Positions 9,412-18,566 of a stretch of 56,927 bases of DNA are shown in pieces. The stretch lies in assembly GCA_028276365.1 (NCBI GenBank), contig JAPYWL010000005.1, positions 1-56,927 on the forward strand. Reading direction: 5' to 3'. The notes below the pieces were generated by a model. The model saw nothing but the letters and a program-made list of their open reading frames with translations. It was not told the origin of the DNA and searched no databases. The number at the start of each line of letters is the position of its first letter. The stretch's first letter is position 1. Source of the DNA: Deltaproteobacteria bacterium. Lineage in GTDB: Bacteria; DRYD01. Made by a program: the position numbers and the translations under genes.

Positions 9412-10551
9412 ATGGATACTAAAATTATATTTTTAAGCAATGGTTATGGAGAAGATACCATAAGCACATACATAATAAGAGAGCTTAAGAATAAGATAAA
9501 CAATATTGATATATCAGCATTTCCGTTAGTAAATAATGGAGAAAAATATAAACAAAATAATATAAAAGTAATAGGACCTACAAAGATTTTAAAAAGCTCA
9601 GGCATAAGCGGATTCCTAAATATTAAAAACTTCATCATTGATATAAAAGATGGGCTACTAAACTTAATCCTTGAACAATTAAACTTTTTAAAAGAATATA
9701 AAAATAAAAAAAATATATACTTAGTAGCAGTAGGAGATATATATCCGTTATTCTTAAGTGTTTTTGAAAATAAATTATCTAAAACCAATGTAATATTTAT
9801 CCCAACTGCTAAATCCTATAAAACCGAACCATTTAATTTTATCGAAATATATCTTATGTCTTTAGTTAATGCTAATTTTGTTAGAGATGAAATAACTTAT
9901 CTAAAACTAAAGAACAAATTAAATAATGTTTATTTTGTAGGTAATCCAGTCTTAGATATAGAATATCTACAGCTTAGTGAAAATATAAATCTTATAAATA
10001 ATATTATAATTTTACCTGGTAGAAAACAAAACTGTTTAAATAATCTATTTTACTTTATTAAAGCAATTAATTTAATACTAAATAAAATAAAAGCAGAAAA
10101 TATTTTAAATTTTTTGCCAACTTTTAGCATAATAGTTCCAGATTTTTACCCAATAAATGAAATAAAAAATCTAATAGAAAGTGAAATAAATCAGGAAAAC
10201 AAAGAAAAAGTATATTTATTAAGTGATAAATATTATAGGTATGTATTAGAAAATAGTTATTTAGTATGGGGTCAAGGGGGAAGTGCCAATGAACAAGCAG
10301 CTGGATATAAATTACCTATTATCTCTTTTAATGAAAATAACTGGTATAGAAAAAGGCAAAAAAAACTATTAAACAATTGCTTAACATTAGTAAAACAATA
10401 CGATATAGATTCTTTAGTAAGTGAAACTATTAATTTATTTAAAGATAAAAGTAAATATGATTTTTTAAGAAAAGAATGCTATAAAGAAATGGGTCCCTTA
10501 AACGGAGCAATCAATATCGCTAATTATATTTTCAACTTAATTACTAAATAA
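9412..10551 (+). CDS. Lipid-A-disaccharide-synthase-related glycosyltransferase (GT-B fold)
   Basis: This 379-residue protein fits the LpxB-related family known from cyanobacteria and Deinococcus-Thermus rather than LpxB proper. It opens with IIFLSNGYGEDTIS, corresponding to the family's LSNGHGED start. It also has VAVGDIYPLFLS, FVRDEITYLKLK, a nucleotide-sugar-binding-like NPVLD...ILPGRKQN, and WGQGGSANEQAAGYKLPIISF near residue 290, which resembles the donor-binding end of GT-B enzymes. The biochemical activity of the family is not established; a role in envelope glycolipid synthesis is an inference. It has no signal peptide, so it is cytoplasmic or peripheral. It starts at ATG with no strong Shine-Dalgarno site and converges with the DUF1624 gene. 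Confidence 0.75.
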   Translation: MDTKIIFLSNGYGEDTISTYIIRELKNKINNIDISAFPLVNNGEKYKQNNIKVIGPTKILKSSGISGFLNIKNFIIDIKDGLLNLILEQLNFLKEYKNKKNIYLVAVGDIYPLFLSVFENKLSKTNVIFIPTAKSYKTEPFNFIEIYLMSLVNANFVRDEITYLKLKNKLNNVYFVGNPVLDIEYLQLSENINLINNIIILPGRKQNCLNNLFYFIKAINLILNKIKAENILNFLPTFSIIVPDFYPINEIKNLIESEINQENKEKVYLLSDKYYRYVLENSYLVWGQGGSANEQAAGYKLPIISFNENNWYRKRQKKLLNNCLTLVKQYDIDSLVSETINLFKDKSKYDFLRKECYKEMGPLNGAINIANYIFNLITK

Positions 10552-10568
10552 AATTTCTTAATAAATAT

Positions 10569-11585
10569 TTACCTCTTCATCAATTTTTTATTTTTATATT
10601 CTAAAAACATAAATACCAATATAGTAAAAATAATCCAAAAAGAAAATAATACAAAATAAGTACTTGGTAATTTGTATAAATCCATTAAATTCTTAATAAC
10701 ATACTCCCCAAATATTAAATGAACAACATAAATAAATAATGAATTCCTACCTAATACAGATAAAACATGAAATAAGTAATTATCTATATTTTTACTATTT
10801 AAAAAAATAAAAAATGAAAATAATAGATTAATAAAACTAAGGGACCAATAAATAAAAGATAAAGTAGGGGGGTAGAATAATTCAGCATAACCTTCCCTTA
10901 CATATGAACTACCGCTAATCTTATATAAGATAAAACTTAAAATGACAAAAACAATAAAATTAATAAAAATAAAGAATTTATTAAGAAATATATCTTTCTT
11001 ATTTGTATATAACCAAAAATAAAATAATCCCATTAAGGCAATACCTTCAAATGGAAAAATAGGAAACCAACCATCTATAAAAAACTGCTTAATAGTATAA
11101 TTAAATAAAACCTCTTTAAATTCTTGAAAATTAAATAATAAAACTTCCTTAGGTATATCAATATATCCAAAAACAGATTGGAAATAATAAGTTAAAACAA
11201 AAATAATATTAGCCATTATTAAAATAACAAAGTTATTTATCTTAATTAATAAGCTATTTAAAATTGTACTAAATCCTATTAAATATAGAACATCAAAAGA
11301 AGTAAATGGAAAAATTTTATATACAACAATATCAATAAACACAGCCCAAAAAATTAAATATAATCCTCTCTTTAAGTAATAATCATAATTATATTTTTTT
11401 ATGTAGTAATTATAAGCTATCATAAAGTTAGATAGTAAAATAAAAATAGGAGCCGCAATGGAGTATATAAATCTTAAACTAAAATGTGGATTATCTACAA
11501 CATAAGGACTAAAATTAGCTAAAATCATAAAAACAATAGCCAACCCCCTTAAAATATCTATAACCCTATCTCTTTTATTTAACAT
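10569..11585 (-). CDS. DUF1624/heparan-glucosaminide-acetyltransferase-like membrane protein
   Basis: This 338-residue integral membrane protein has about nine to ten hydrophobic spans. The start, RDRVIDILRGLAIVFMILANFSPYV, matches the DUF1624/HGSNAT catalytic family (its 'D.lRG.a...Mi..N' signature). The second span, RFIYSIAAPIFILLSNFMIAYN, is the family-typical 'aP.Fl...G' region. Family members are thought to move acyl groups across the membrane on to sugars or small molecules; the actual acceptor cannot be told here. A late His in YVVHLIFGEYVI is a plausible functional residue. No neighbour forms an obvious operon with it, and it converges with the LpxB-related gene, which would fit an envelope role only loosely. 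Confidence 0.7.
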   Translation of the reverse strand: MLNKRDRVIDILRGLAIVFMILANFSPYVVDNPHFSLRFIYSIAAPIFILLSNFMIAYNYYIKKYNYDYYLKRGLYLIFWAVFIDIVVYKIFPFTSFDVLYLIGFSTILNSLLIKINNFVILIMANIIFVLTYYFQSVFGYIDIPKEVLLFNFQEFKEVLFNYTIKQFFIDGWFPIFPFEGIALMGLFYFWLYTNKKDIFLNKFFIFINFIVFVILSFILYKISGSSYVREGYAELFYPPTLSFIYWSLSFINLLFSFFIFLNSKNIDNYLFHVLSVLGRNSLFIYVVHLIFGEYVIKNLMDLYKLPSTYFVLFSFWIIFTILVFMFLEYKNKKLMKR

Positions 11586-11754
11586 CCTGAAATTAAAGTA
11601 AATTATAAAATTATTGTTTACATGTATAGTGTTTTTTTAGATTATTTGTTAAAACAGGAATAAATTAATTCTATTCTGAAAACCTATCAATTTTTCTTTA
11701 GTAATTACAAAGCCAGAAAAACTACCCTATTTCACATTAACAGTTTTTTTTTAC

Positions 11755-11848
11755 TATGAAGGATTTTTTTATTTTTTTTACCTAATTATTATATTGGAGT
11801 AAATATACATCCTTCCTTAGTTTAGCTTACACATAGGGGAATTGAAAG
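11755..11848. repeat. Dispersed ~90-bp intergenic repeat, copy 1 (contains a CRISPR-repeat-like segment)
   Basis: Read on the minus strand, 11848 to 11755 matches 19819-19909 on the plus strand. The first 28 bases (CTTTCAATTCC...GTAAGCTAAA) agree at 25 of 28, then comes a diverged 11-13 base stretch, then 35 bases (TATATTTACT...TTAGGTAAAAAAA) agree at about 33. In plus-strand orientation the segment 11819-11848 reads AGTTTAGCTTACAC...GGGGAATTGAAAG, resembling type I-B CRISPR repeats that end in ATTGAAAC, with the A+T-rich conserved part placed where a leader would be. There is only one such unit and no spacer series. It sits between the D-aminoacylase stop and the DUF1624 gene. Confidence 0.65.
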
Positions 11849-11850
11849 TT

Positions 11851-13416
11851 TTAAAATCTTAAAACTTTCCCGTTTCTATTTAGAATCTGATTATCTTTTA
11901 GAGTTAATTTTCCATTAACAAAAACGTATTTAATTCCATCAGGGTATTTATGAGGATCTAAGTAAGTTGAATTATCTTTTAATTCATTTAAATCAAAGAT
12001 AACAATATCAGCAAAATAATTTTTTTCAATACTTCCTCTTTTATAGATATTAAATTTTTTAGCAGGGAATTCAGATAACTTATATATAGCTTCCTTTAGA
12101 GATAAAACTTGCTTTTGTTTAACGTATTTATTTATAAATTTAACAAAGGTTCCATAAGTTCTAGGGTGAGGCCAAGACAAAGAATTAGGACATCTTATTG
12201 CACTATCACTAGCAACCATTACATAAGGCTTAGTCGCTATATAATCCACTTCTTCTTCATCCATTAAGAAATAAATAGCTCCTAAATCATAACCCTCTGT
12301 TTTTAATAGATAAATAACAGTTTTAGCAGGGGTTAATCCTAAATCCTTAGAAATTTGATCTATAGTTAATCCAACATATTTTAATAATTTAGGGTTATAA
12401 GCTTCAGATATAATAATTTTATCCCAAGGGGTGTGATAATTATTTTCTATATCTATTTCTACTTGTTCCTCATTTTCAGAAATATTAGCTATAATATCTT
12501 CAATAGATCCTTCTAAGTATTTATCAGGTAATACTTGAGATAATCCAGTATTAGAAGCTTCATAGGGATATTGATCAGCATCAATATTAATCCCTTCTTT
12601 TTTAGCATTTTCAATTAAATAACAAGCATCCCTTGCTTTACCTTTTGCTGAAGAAGCTGCTTTTAAATGAGAAATCTCAAAATTAACACCGCTCTCTCTT
12701 GAAATAGTTATGCTCTCTTGAATAGCTTCAAGTAATTTAGAGCTTTCAGAACGCATATGATTAGTTAAAATTTTACCCTTAGATTTAACTACTTTTGCTA
12801 ATTCTATTAACTCTTTAGTATCAGAAAATTTTCCAGGTATATAAATTAATCCTAAAGATAATCCAATAGCACCATCATCTAATACTTTTGATAACTCATT
12901 TTTAAAAAGCTCAATATCATTTTCACTAAGTTTAATATTATTATACCCAAATAATCCTCCTCTAATTTGTCCATGTCCCGCTAAATATCCATAATTAATA
13001 GCTATATCTAAAGATTCAATATAATCTAAATATTCCTTTAAAGATCCCCATTTTAATTCATTGATATTGTAGCTTTGTGCTTCAGTTTTTATTGAATTTA
13101 AAGTATTAGGATATAAAGGACTCACAGCGAACCCACAATTACCCGAAATAATAGTAGTAACCCCTTGATACAAAGCACTACAAGCATCAGGATTAGCTAT
13201 TATAGTTAAATCACTATGACTATGGACATCTATAAACCCAGGTGATACATATAAATTATTAGCATCTATAACTTCAAAGCCATTTACTCTTAAATTATCT
13301 ATATCTTCTTGATTTAGATTATCATAATTTATTTCAGCTATAACCTCATTATCTATAAATATATTTCCCTTTTTCTCCTTTTGAATTATATAACCATTTA
13401 TTATAGCATATTTCAT
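11851..13416 (-). CDS. N-acyl-D-amino-acid deacylase (D-aminoacylase-like amidohydrolase)
   Basis: This 521-residue amidohydrolase-superfamily enzyme is expected to release a D-amino acid and a carboxylate from N-acyl-D-amino acids in the cytoplasm. Visible motifs are the metal-binding FIDVHSHSDL near residue 62, the family-typical ISGNCGFAVSP near 90, LGLIYIPG, the metal-ligand-containing NHMRSES near 220, EISHLKAA near 248, QYPYEAS, and ASDSAIRCPN...HPRTYGTF near 410-427. The last part, with LYKLSEFPAKKF and GSIEKNYFADIVIFD, is the usual small beta domain. The ATG directly follows the TAA of the 103-residue gene, so the two are translationally coupled. D-amino acids from peptidoglycan turnover are a plausible substrate source, but this is inference. 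Confidence 0.88.
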   Translation of the reverse strand: MKYAIINGYIIQKEKKGNIFIDNEVIAEINYDNLNQEDIDNLRVNGFEVIDANNLYVSPGFIDVHSHSDLTIIANPDACSALYQGVTTIISGNCGFAVSPLYPNTLNSIKTEAQSYNINELKWGSLKEYLDYIESLDIAINYGYLAGHGQIRGGLFGYNNIKLSENDIELFKNELSKVLDDGAIGLSLGLIYIPGKFSDTKELIELAKVVKSKGKILTNHMRSESSKLLEAIQESITISRESGVNFEISHLKAASSAKGKARDACYLIENAKKEGINIDADQYPYEASNTGLSQVLPDKYLEGSIEDIIANISENEEQVEIDIENNYHTPWDKIIISEAYNPKLLKYVGLTIDQISKDLGLTPAKTVIYLLKTEGYDLGAIYFLMDEEEVDYIATKPYVMVASDSAIRCPNSLSWPHPRTYGTFVKFINKYVKQKQVLSLKEAIYKLSEFPAKKFNIYKRGSIEKNYFADIVIFDLNELKDNSTYLDPHKYPDGIKYVFVNGKLTLKDNQILNRNGKVLRF

Positions 13417-13728
13417 TTACTTCATTTTTCTCCTTTCTATTAATTTAAGAATTAATTTTTCTATTTCTTGTTTAGCAGTGTATCTTCTTAAATAAAATAT
13501 AACTGAATGATTAGAATAATTAGATACATTTAGGAAATACTTTTTATTATCTTTAGAAAAATTATTATAGAGCATAACTAAAGAAGGCTTTCCTTCAAAA
13601 TTACTAAAAGATAATTCAACTCTCTTCTTTCCATTATTTTTTATAATAGGTTTTAAATTCTGAATTTTTAATACCTTTATTAAGTAATAAAAAAACCTTT
13701 CATTACAATATTTTAACATATATTTCAC
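13417..13728 (-). CDS. Small unknown protein coupled to D-aminoacylase
   Basis: This 103-residue basic protein is not recognised. It contains RVELSFSNFEGKPSLVMLYNN and FLNVSNYSNHSVIFYLRRYT, which read like alternating beta strands, followed by a charged C-terminal helix (KQEIEKLILKLIERRK). There is no signal peptide or Cys pair. Its TAA stop abuts the ATG of the D-aminoacylase gene without a gap, and the AGGAG that serves the latter lies within its last codons, so the two are surely co-translated. That coupling is the best evidence that it is a real gene. A regulatory or accessory role is only a guess. Confidence 0.6.
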   Translation of the reverse strand: MKYMLKYCNERFFYYLIKVLKIQNLKPIIKNNGKKRVELSFSNFEGKPSLVMLYNNFSKDNKKYFLNVSNYSNHSVIFYLRRYTAKQEIEKLILKLIERRKMK

Positions 13729-13967
13729 TACTTAAAATTTTAATATCTAAAAATAAAAAATCTTCCTATTTATTTATTATTTATTATTTTTATAAATTCC
13801 TTTTAAGCTCTAAGATTTACTCTTAAAAATACACTCTTATATGCTTTTATGAAATTTGCTAAGGTAATATTTAACATTTATTTTATTACAGAACTGAATA
13901 GCTGTCAAGTTTCTTTTTTTAATTTATTTTCACCTTCTAAAAAATTGAAATTTCTTACAACCCTTTG

Positions 13968-15602
13968 TTAAACTAATAATCTTTTAAGGATTTTACCTGC
14001 CTGATTCTTAGGTAAATTATCTACAAATTGGATTTCTCTAGGTATTTTATATTGAGATAATTTATTTTTACATTCTCTTATTATATCGTTTTCAGTTAAA
14101 CTGGGATCGTTTTTAACAATAAAAGCCTTAACTATTTGTCCTTTAGAAGGATGATTAACCCCAACTACTGCAGCTTCTACAACTCCTTTAATAGAATATA
14201 ACACTTCTTCTACTTCCTTAGGAAATACTTTAAAACCACTTATTATTATCATTTCTTTTTTTCTATCTACTATTTTAAAATATCCATCTTGATCCATTTT
14301 AACGATATCTCCTGTATAAAGGTAACCATTTTTTATTGAGTTATTAGTTTCTTTTTGATTTTTATAATATCCTAACATTATTTGGGGACCTTTTATAATC
14401 AGCTCCCCTTCTTCATTTATTGACAATTCTTTACCAGATTCTATATCAATTACTTTAGCATCGGTATCGGGAATAGGTAATCCTATAGTACCTATTCTAT
14501 TTTCTCCATCAAAAATTGGGTTAATATGGGTTACAGGAGAAGCTTCTGAAAGCCCATACCCTTCTACTAATTTAGCATTAGTTAATTCAGTAAATCTTTT
14601 ATAGATTTCATAATTTAATGGAGCAGCACCTGAAATACACACCTTTATACTACTTATATCTACCTTTGATTTCTTAGCATATAAACTTATTGAATTATAT
14701 ATAGCAGGTACAGCAGGAAAAAAATCTATTTTATATTTACTTATCAACCTAAGCATTTGCTCTATAGAAAATTGAGGTAAAAGAACCATTGAATTAGCTA
14801 ATCTTACACTAACATTCATCCCAACTGTCATACCATAAGCATGAAATAAAGGTATTACATTTAAAGTTTTATGATTATTTTCAGGTTTAAACTCAAATAC
14901 CCAAGAAACTATTTGCTTAGAATTAGCTACTAAATTAAAGTGAGATAACATAGCAGCTTTTATTACTCCCGTTGTACCACCAGTATATTGTAAAACCGCT
15001 AACTTCTTTTTAACATTCATATTCTCATTTATATTCTTTATTTCTTTTTCAGCAATACTATATTTTATTAACTCAGATAATAAAACTATTTTATCTTGTA
15101 TTATTTTATTATCGATATTAAAATTTGGTTTAAAATATATATCATCAACAATGATTTTTTCAATATTATCAAGTATTTCAGGGATCTCAAAGAGTTTATT
15201 TAGAATCAAAGGAAAGGTTATAATATATTTACTATCAGAATCAAGGATATATTTTTTTATTTCAAATGCTGTTAGCTCAGGATTAATATTAACTACTACT
15301 GCTTTAGTAGCTAAAACTGAATAATACATAAAGATATAGCTAGGGACATTAGGTAAAAGAAAAGAGAATTTATCATCAATATTTACTCCTATATTAATTA
15401 AAGCTGATGCTATTTTTAAAACTATTTCATATAATTCTTTATATTTCAATATCTGATTAAATTCATCATATATTATAGCAATATTTTCAGGATAATTTAA
15501 AGCAGTTTTTTTAAGTAGCTCAAATAAGCTTATCTCTTCGTAATCAAGATGATATGGAACTTCTTTAGGATAACTTTTATACCATACTTTTTCCATAAAC
15601 AA
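13968..15602 (-). CDS. Long-chain acyl-CoA synthetase / AMP-dependent ligase
   Basis: This 544-residue member of the ANL adenylating superfamily has the layout of fatty acyl-CoA synthetases (FadD-like). It activates a carboxylate with ATP and transfers it to CoA. Motifs in order are the P-loop-like LQYTGGTTGVIKAAMLSH near 210, LFHAYGM near 253, the acyl-binding VEGYGLSEASPVTHI near 345, the ribose-binding YTGDIV near 422, DRKKEMIIISGFKVFPKEVEEVL near 435, and the C-terminal lysine motif KNQAGKILKR. The start ATG follows GGAGGAAATTT. It is transcribed divergently from the ribosomal-protein genes. Chain-length preference is unknown. It could feed exogenous fatty acids into membrane lipid. Confidence 0.88.
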   Translation of the reverse strand: MFMEKVWYKSYPKEVPYHLDYEEISLFELLKKTALNYPENIAIIYDEFNQILKYKELYEIVLKIASALINIGVNIDDKFSFLLPNVPSYIFMYYSVLATKAVVVNINPELTAFEIKKYILDSDSKYIITFPLILNKLFEIPEILDNIEKIIVDDIYFKPNFNIDNKIIQDKIVLLSELIKYSIAEKEIKNINENMNVKKKLAVLQYTGGTTGVIKAAMLSHFNLVANSKQIVSWVFEFKPENNHKTLNVIPLFHAYGMTVGMNVSVRLANSMVLLPQFSIEQMLRLISKYKIDFFPAVPAIYNSISLYAKKSKVDISSIKVCISGAAPLNYEIYKRFTELTNAKLVEGYGLSEASPVTHINPIFDGENRIGTIGLPIPDTDAKVIDIESGKELSINEEGELIIKGPQIMLGYYKNQKETNNSIKNGYLYTGDIVKMDQDGYFKIVDRKKEMIIISGFKVFPKEVEEVLYSIKGVVEAAVVGVNHPSKGQIVKAFIVKNDPSLTENDIIRECKNKLSQYKIPREIQFVDNLPKNQAGKILKRLLV

Positions 15603-15795
15603 ATTTCCTCCACATTAATTACTTATATTATTTATTATCCTTTTTATATTCTATTCCTAATTTTTCAGATCCTTTTTTAGCAATTAAATCAATTTTGAAA
15701 CTAAAAAATAGTTTTTTAGAGGTAGAGATTTGAAATATGTAGAATAATATATCAAAATACCAATAATTTATTAAATAAAAAAAGGGGGATAATCA

Positions 15796-16158
15796 ATGAT
15801 AAAAAAAATTAGTAGAAATACATTAAGAAAAATTAGACATAAGAGAATAAGAAAGAAAATAAAGGGTACACCTGAAAGACCAAGGTGTAGCATATTTAAA
15901 AGCAATAAACACATTTACTTACAAGTAATAGATGACACGAAGGGAATTACATTAACTTACGCTAATTCCTTAGAAAAAGATATAAGAGAAAAAAAATTAA
16001 AATTTAAGCAATTAGTAGAGGAAGTAGTCAATAGATTAGTTTCAAGATGTAAAGATAAAAATATAAAAAAATTAGTATTTGATAGAAGTGGATATAAATA
16101 TCATGGGAATGTTAAAAAAGTAGCAGATATTTTAAGAAAAAATGGATTAGAACTATAA
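15796..16158 (+). CDS. rplR: 50S ribosomal protein L18
   Basis: L18 binds 5S rRNA in the large subunit. This 120-residue protein has the usual length and shows RHKRIRKKIKGTPERPRCSIFKSNKHIYLQVIDD, a middle VVNRLVSRCKDKNIKKLVFDRSGYKYHGNVKKVADILRKNGLEL, and the family C-terminus. A strong GGGGG Shine-Dalgarno site sits 8 bases before the ATG. Normally L6 precedes it in the spc operon; here the upstream neighbour is a divergent acyl-CoA synthetase, so this is the first gene of a detached ribosomal cluster and needs its own promoter in 15603-15795. I see no convincing -35/-10 pair there. Confidence 0.97.
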   Translation: MIKKISRNTLRKIRHKRIRKKIKGTPERPRCSIFKSNKHIYLQVIDDTKGITLTYANSLEKDIREKKLKFKQLVEEVVNRLVSRCKDKNIKKLVFDRSGYKYHGNVKKVADILRKNGLEL

Positions 16159-16212
16159 AAAAAATTATAAAAAAGATAAATTAAATAAAATAAAAGGGGG
16201 TTAAAAAAAGGA

Positions 16213-16962
16213 ATGACTTTATTAGAAAAAGGTGGATATGACAGTATATTAGTTTCTTTAAGAAGAGTAACAAGAGTAATGAAAGGTGGTAAAAGGTTTA
16301 GGTTTAGTGCATTAGTAGTAGTAGGAGACGGTAATGGTAGAGTAGGAGCTGCATTAGCTAAGGCACCTGAAGCTATGTTAGCTATTAGAAAAGCAGAAGA
16401 AAAAGCTAAAAAAAATATGTTTAATGTCCCAATTGTTAATGAAACAATACCTCATGAAACAATTGGAATAAATACAACTTCAAAAGTATTATTAAAACCA
16501 GCAGGTTCAGGGACAGGTATAATAGCTTCTATGCCAGTTAGAAGTGTCTTAGAAAAAGCAGGGTATAAAAATATCTTAACCAAATCCTTAGGTAGTAATA
16601 ATCATATAAATTTAGTATGGGCTACTTTGGATGCTCTTAAAAAACTTAAAACCAAAGAACAACAATTAGAAATCTTACAATCCCAAGAATCAAAAGATCA
16701 ATTTGAAAAATATTTAAAAACTACTGAAATCAAAGAACAACCTAAAGAAAATAAAGTAAAAAATCAGCAAATAAATACAGAAATTCAAAAAAATTCTGAA
16801 AATAAATTAAAATATGAACAACAACAAAAAAATTATGATAAATCAAGTTTTAAACAAAAAGATAATTTCAAAAGGCCTCCCAATAAACCAAATTATAAAA
16901 AATTTAATAAAACCTATAAAGAATCTACATCAGAAAATCATGAGAATAAAAATCAAGAATAA
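16213..16962 (+). CDS. rpsE: 30S ribosomal protein S5 with long C-terminal tail
   Basis: S5 takes part in decoding fidelity and small-subunit assembly. Residues 1-150 are a typical S5: [40 protein letters not shown], then [39 protein letters not shown] and [22 protein letters not shown]. The remaining ~90 residues are an added Lys/Gln/Asn/Glu-rich, low-complexity tail, making 249 residues against the common ~165. The tail is probably disordered and basic, perhaps RNA-binding. The gene lies 54 bases after rplR, with an AGGGGG site upstream. L15 follows directly; the L30 gene normally placed between them is absent. Confidence 0.96.
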   Translation: MTLLEKGGYDSILVSLRRVTRVMKGGKRFRFSALVVVGDGNGRVGAALAKAPEAMLAIRKAEEKAKKNMFNVPIVNETIPHETIGINTTSKVLLKPAGSGTGIIASMPVRSVLEKAGYKNILTKSLGSNNHINLVWATLDALKKLKTKEQQLEILQSQESKDQFEKYLKTTEIKEQPKENKVKNQQINTEIQKNSENKLKYEQQQKNYDKSSFKQKDNFKRPPNKPNYKKFNKTYKESTSENHENKNQE

Positions 16963-17020
16963 AAAATTAAATTTAATAAAAAATTAAATTTAAATTCTTT
17001 TATAAAGAGGTGTATTATTT

Positions 17021-17533
17021 ATGTATTTACAGGAATTAAAACCATATCCAAATAGTAAGAAAAAAAGGAAGAGAATAGGAAGAGGTTTAGGTAGTGGTCA
17101 TGGAGTAACTGCTACAAGAGGTACTAAAGGGCAAAAAGCAAGAAGTGGAGGAGCTAAGTCCCCATTTTTTGAAGGTGGTCAAAATCCATTATATCTTAGA
17201 GTCCCTTCTAAAGGTTTTACTAATATCTTTAAAAAAGAATATCATATCGTAAAACTTGAAGACTTAAATATATTTGATAATCATACAGTTGTTACACCTG
17301 ATTTACTAAATAAAGTAGGATTAATAAAATATAAAGATAAATTAGATAAAGAAATAAAGATTTTAGGTAATGGAGAACTTAATAAAACCTTAGAAATTCA
17401 CGCTCATAAAATAACCAAAAAAGCATTAAAAAAATTAGAAAAAACTAATTCTAAATTTTTAAAACTTCCACCTCTTAAAAATAAATTCAAAAAAACTAAA
17501 AAAACTCAAAAAATACAAAAAACTGCTACCTAA
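17021..17533 (+). CDS. rplO: 50S ribosomal protein L15 with basic C-terminal tail
   Basis: L15 is an early-assembling large-subunit protein. The N-terminus shows the unmistakable glycine-rich motif: KKRKRIGRGLGSGHGVTATRGTKGQKARSGG, then FFEGGQNPLYLRVPSKGF. The second half carries VVTPDLLNKVGLIK and ILGNGELNKTLEIHAHKITKKA. About 25 extra Lys/Thr-rich residues at the end bring it to 170 residues versus ~145. It lies 58 bases after rpsE, preceded by AGAGGTG. SecY, its usual follower, is not here; murB comes next, 73 bases on, so the gene marks the end of the ribosomal block. Confidence 0.97.
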   Translation: MYLQELKPYPNSKKKRKRIGRGLGSGHGVTATRGTKGQKARSGGAKSPFFEGGQNPLYLRVPSKGFTNIFKKEYHIVKLEDLNIFDNHTVVTPDLLNKVGLIKYKDKLDKEIKILGNGELNKTLEIHAHKITKKALKKLEKTNSKFLKLPPLKNKFKKTKKTQKIQKTAT

Positions 17534-17606
17534 AAAATAAAAAATAGTAAATTAAAATAAAAATACTGTAATTAAAAAATATTATAATTAAAAATAGTTA
17601 AAATTA

Positions 17607-18533
17607 GTGCTAAAAATAGAAGAAAGCTATATTTTGTTATTTAAACGAGATTTAAATTTATCGAGTTTAACTACCTATAAAATAGGTGGAAAAAGTTTAG
17701 GGGTATTTATTTTTAATAATTCCTTTGATTTAATAAGATCCTTAGTATATTTTTCAAAAAGAGGAATCCCTTATAAAATAATTGGGAAAGGAAGTAATTT
17801 ATTAGTTACCGATGAAGAGTTAATAGAAAAAGTTTTTATAATAAATAAAGAGAGATATTTTTTTAATTATGAAAATAAAGTATTAGTTAATTCAGGGTTA
17901 GAATTACAGTATTTTATAAAAAAATTAATAGAATTAAATTTTGATTCATATCAAGAGTTAGCGGGCATCCCAGCAAGTGTAGGTGGGAGTGTATTCAATA
18001 ACGCTGGAATCCCTTCTATAGAAATATCTCAATATATTACTAAAATTTACTCTTTTAACAGAAAAAAAAGAAAAATTGAAGTAATAGAAATTAATAACAA
18101 AAACAAATCTAATTTTTTTAGTTATAGAAATTCATTTTTTAAAGAAGAAGCATTTAATAATAATTTTTATGATATACTGTATATAGAGTTTGAATTTAAT
18201 AATAAGAAACCCAAAGAAGAATTATTAAGGATTTATAATAAAACGTGGGAAAAGAGGATATTAACTCAGCCTTTAAATGTTCCGTCTTGTGGAAGTGTAT
18301 TTAAAAATGTTTTGTTAAATAATAATATTTTAAGGGCTTGGGAGATAATTGATAAATTGGGTTTTAGAGGATATACTTTTAATGGTGCTAAAGTCTCAGA
18401 AAAACATCCCAATTTTATCGTTAATTTTAATAATGCTAAATTTAAAGACGTTTATAGTATCATCCAAAAAATTAAAAATACCGCTAAATTAAATAACTAT
18501 AACTTAGATTTAGAAGTAGAAATAATAAAATAA
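17607..18533 (+). CDS. murB: UDP-N-acetylenolpyruvoylglucosamine reductase
   Basis: MurB reduces UDP-GlcNAc-enolpyruvate to UDP-MurNAc with NADPH and FAD. The 308-residue protein has TTYKIGGKSLGVF near the start, the FAD-binding KIIGKGSNLLVTDE, ELAGIPASVGGSVFNNAG near residue 120, SYRNSFF with the family Arg, and PSCGSVFKN near 222 with the catalytic Ser. The C-terminus has GAKVSEKHPNFIVN and ends LDLEVEIIK with the catalytic Glu. The start is GTG at 17607; no other start in frame gives a better N-terminus. It is co-directional with L15 upstream and with the M16 peptidase gene 33 bases downstream. Confidence 0.95.
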   Translation: MLKIEESYILLFKRDLNLSSLTTYKIGGKSLGVFIFNNSFDLIRSLVYFSKRGIPYKIIGKGSNLLVTDEELIEKVFIINKERYFFNYENKVLVNSGLELQYFIKKLIELNFDSYQELAGIPASVGGSVFNNAGIPSIEISQYITKIYSFNRKKRKIEVIEINNKNKSNFFSYRNSFFKEEAFNNNFYDILYIEFEFNNKKPKEELLRIYNKTWEKRILTQPLNVPSCGSVFKNVLLNNNILRAWEIIDKLGFRGYTFNGAKVSEKHPNFIVNFNNAKFKDVYSIIQKIKNTAKLNNYNLDLEVEIIK

Positions 18534-18566
18534 AATAAAGAATCTAAAACTAAAGGGAGGTTGAAA

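Noticed and set aside
9444-9788. Minus-strand ORF of 114 residues inside the LpxB-related gene
   Set aside because: It is antisense to a clearly coding gene with recognised family motifs, and has no family resemblance or ribosome-binding site of its own.
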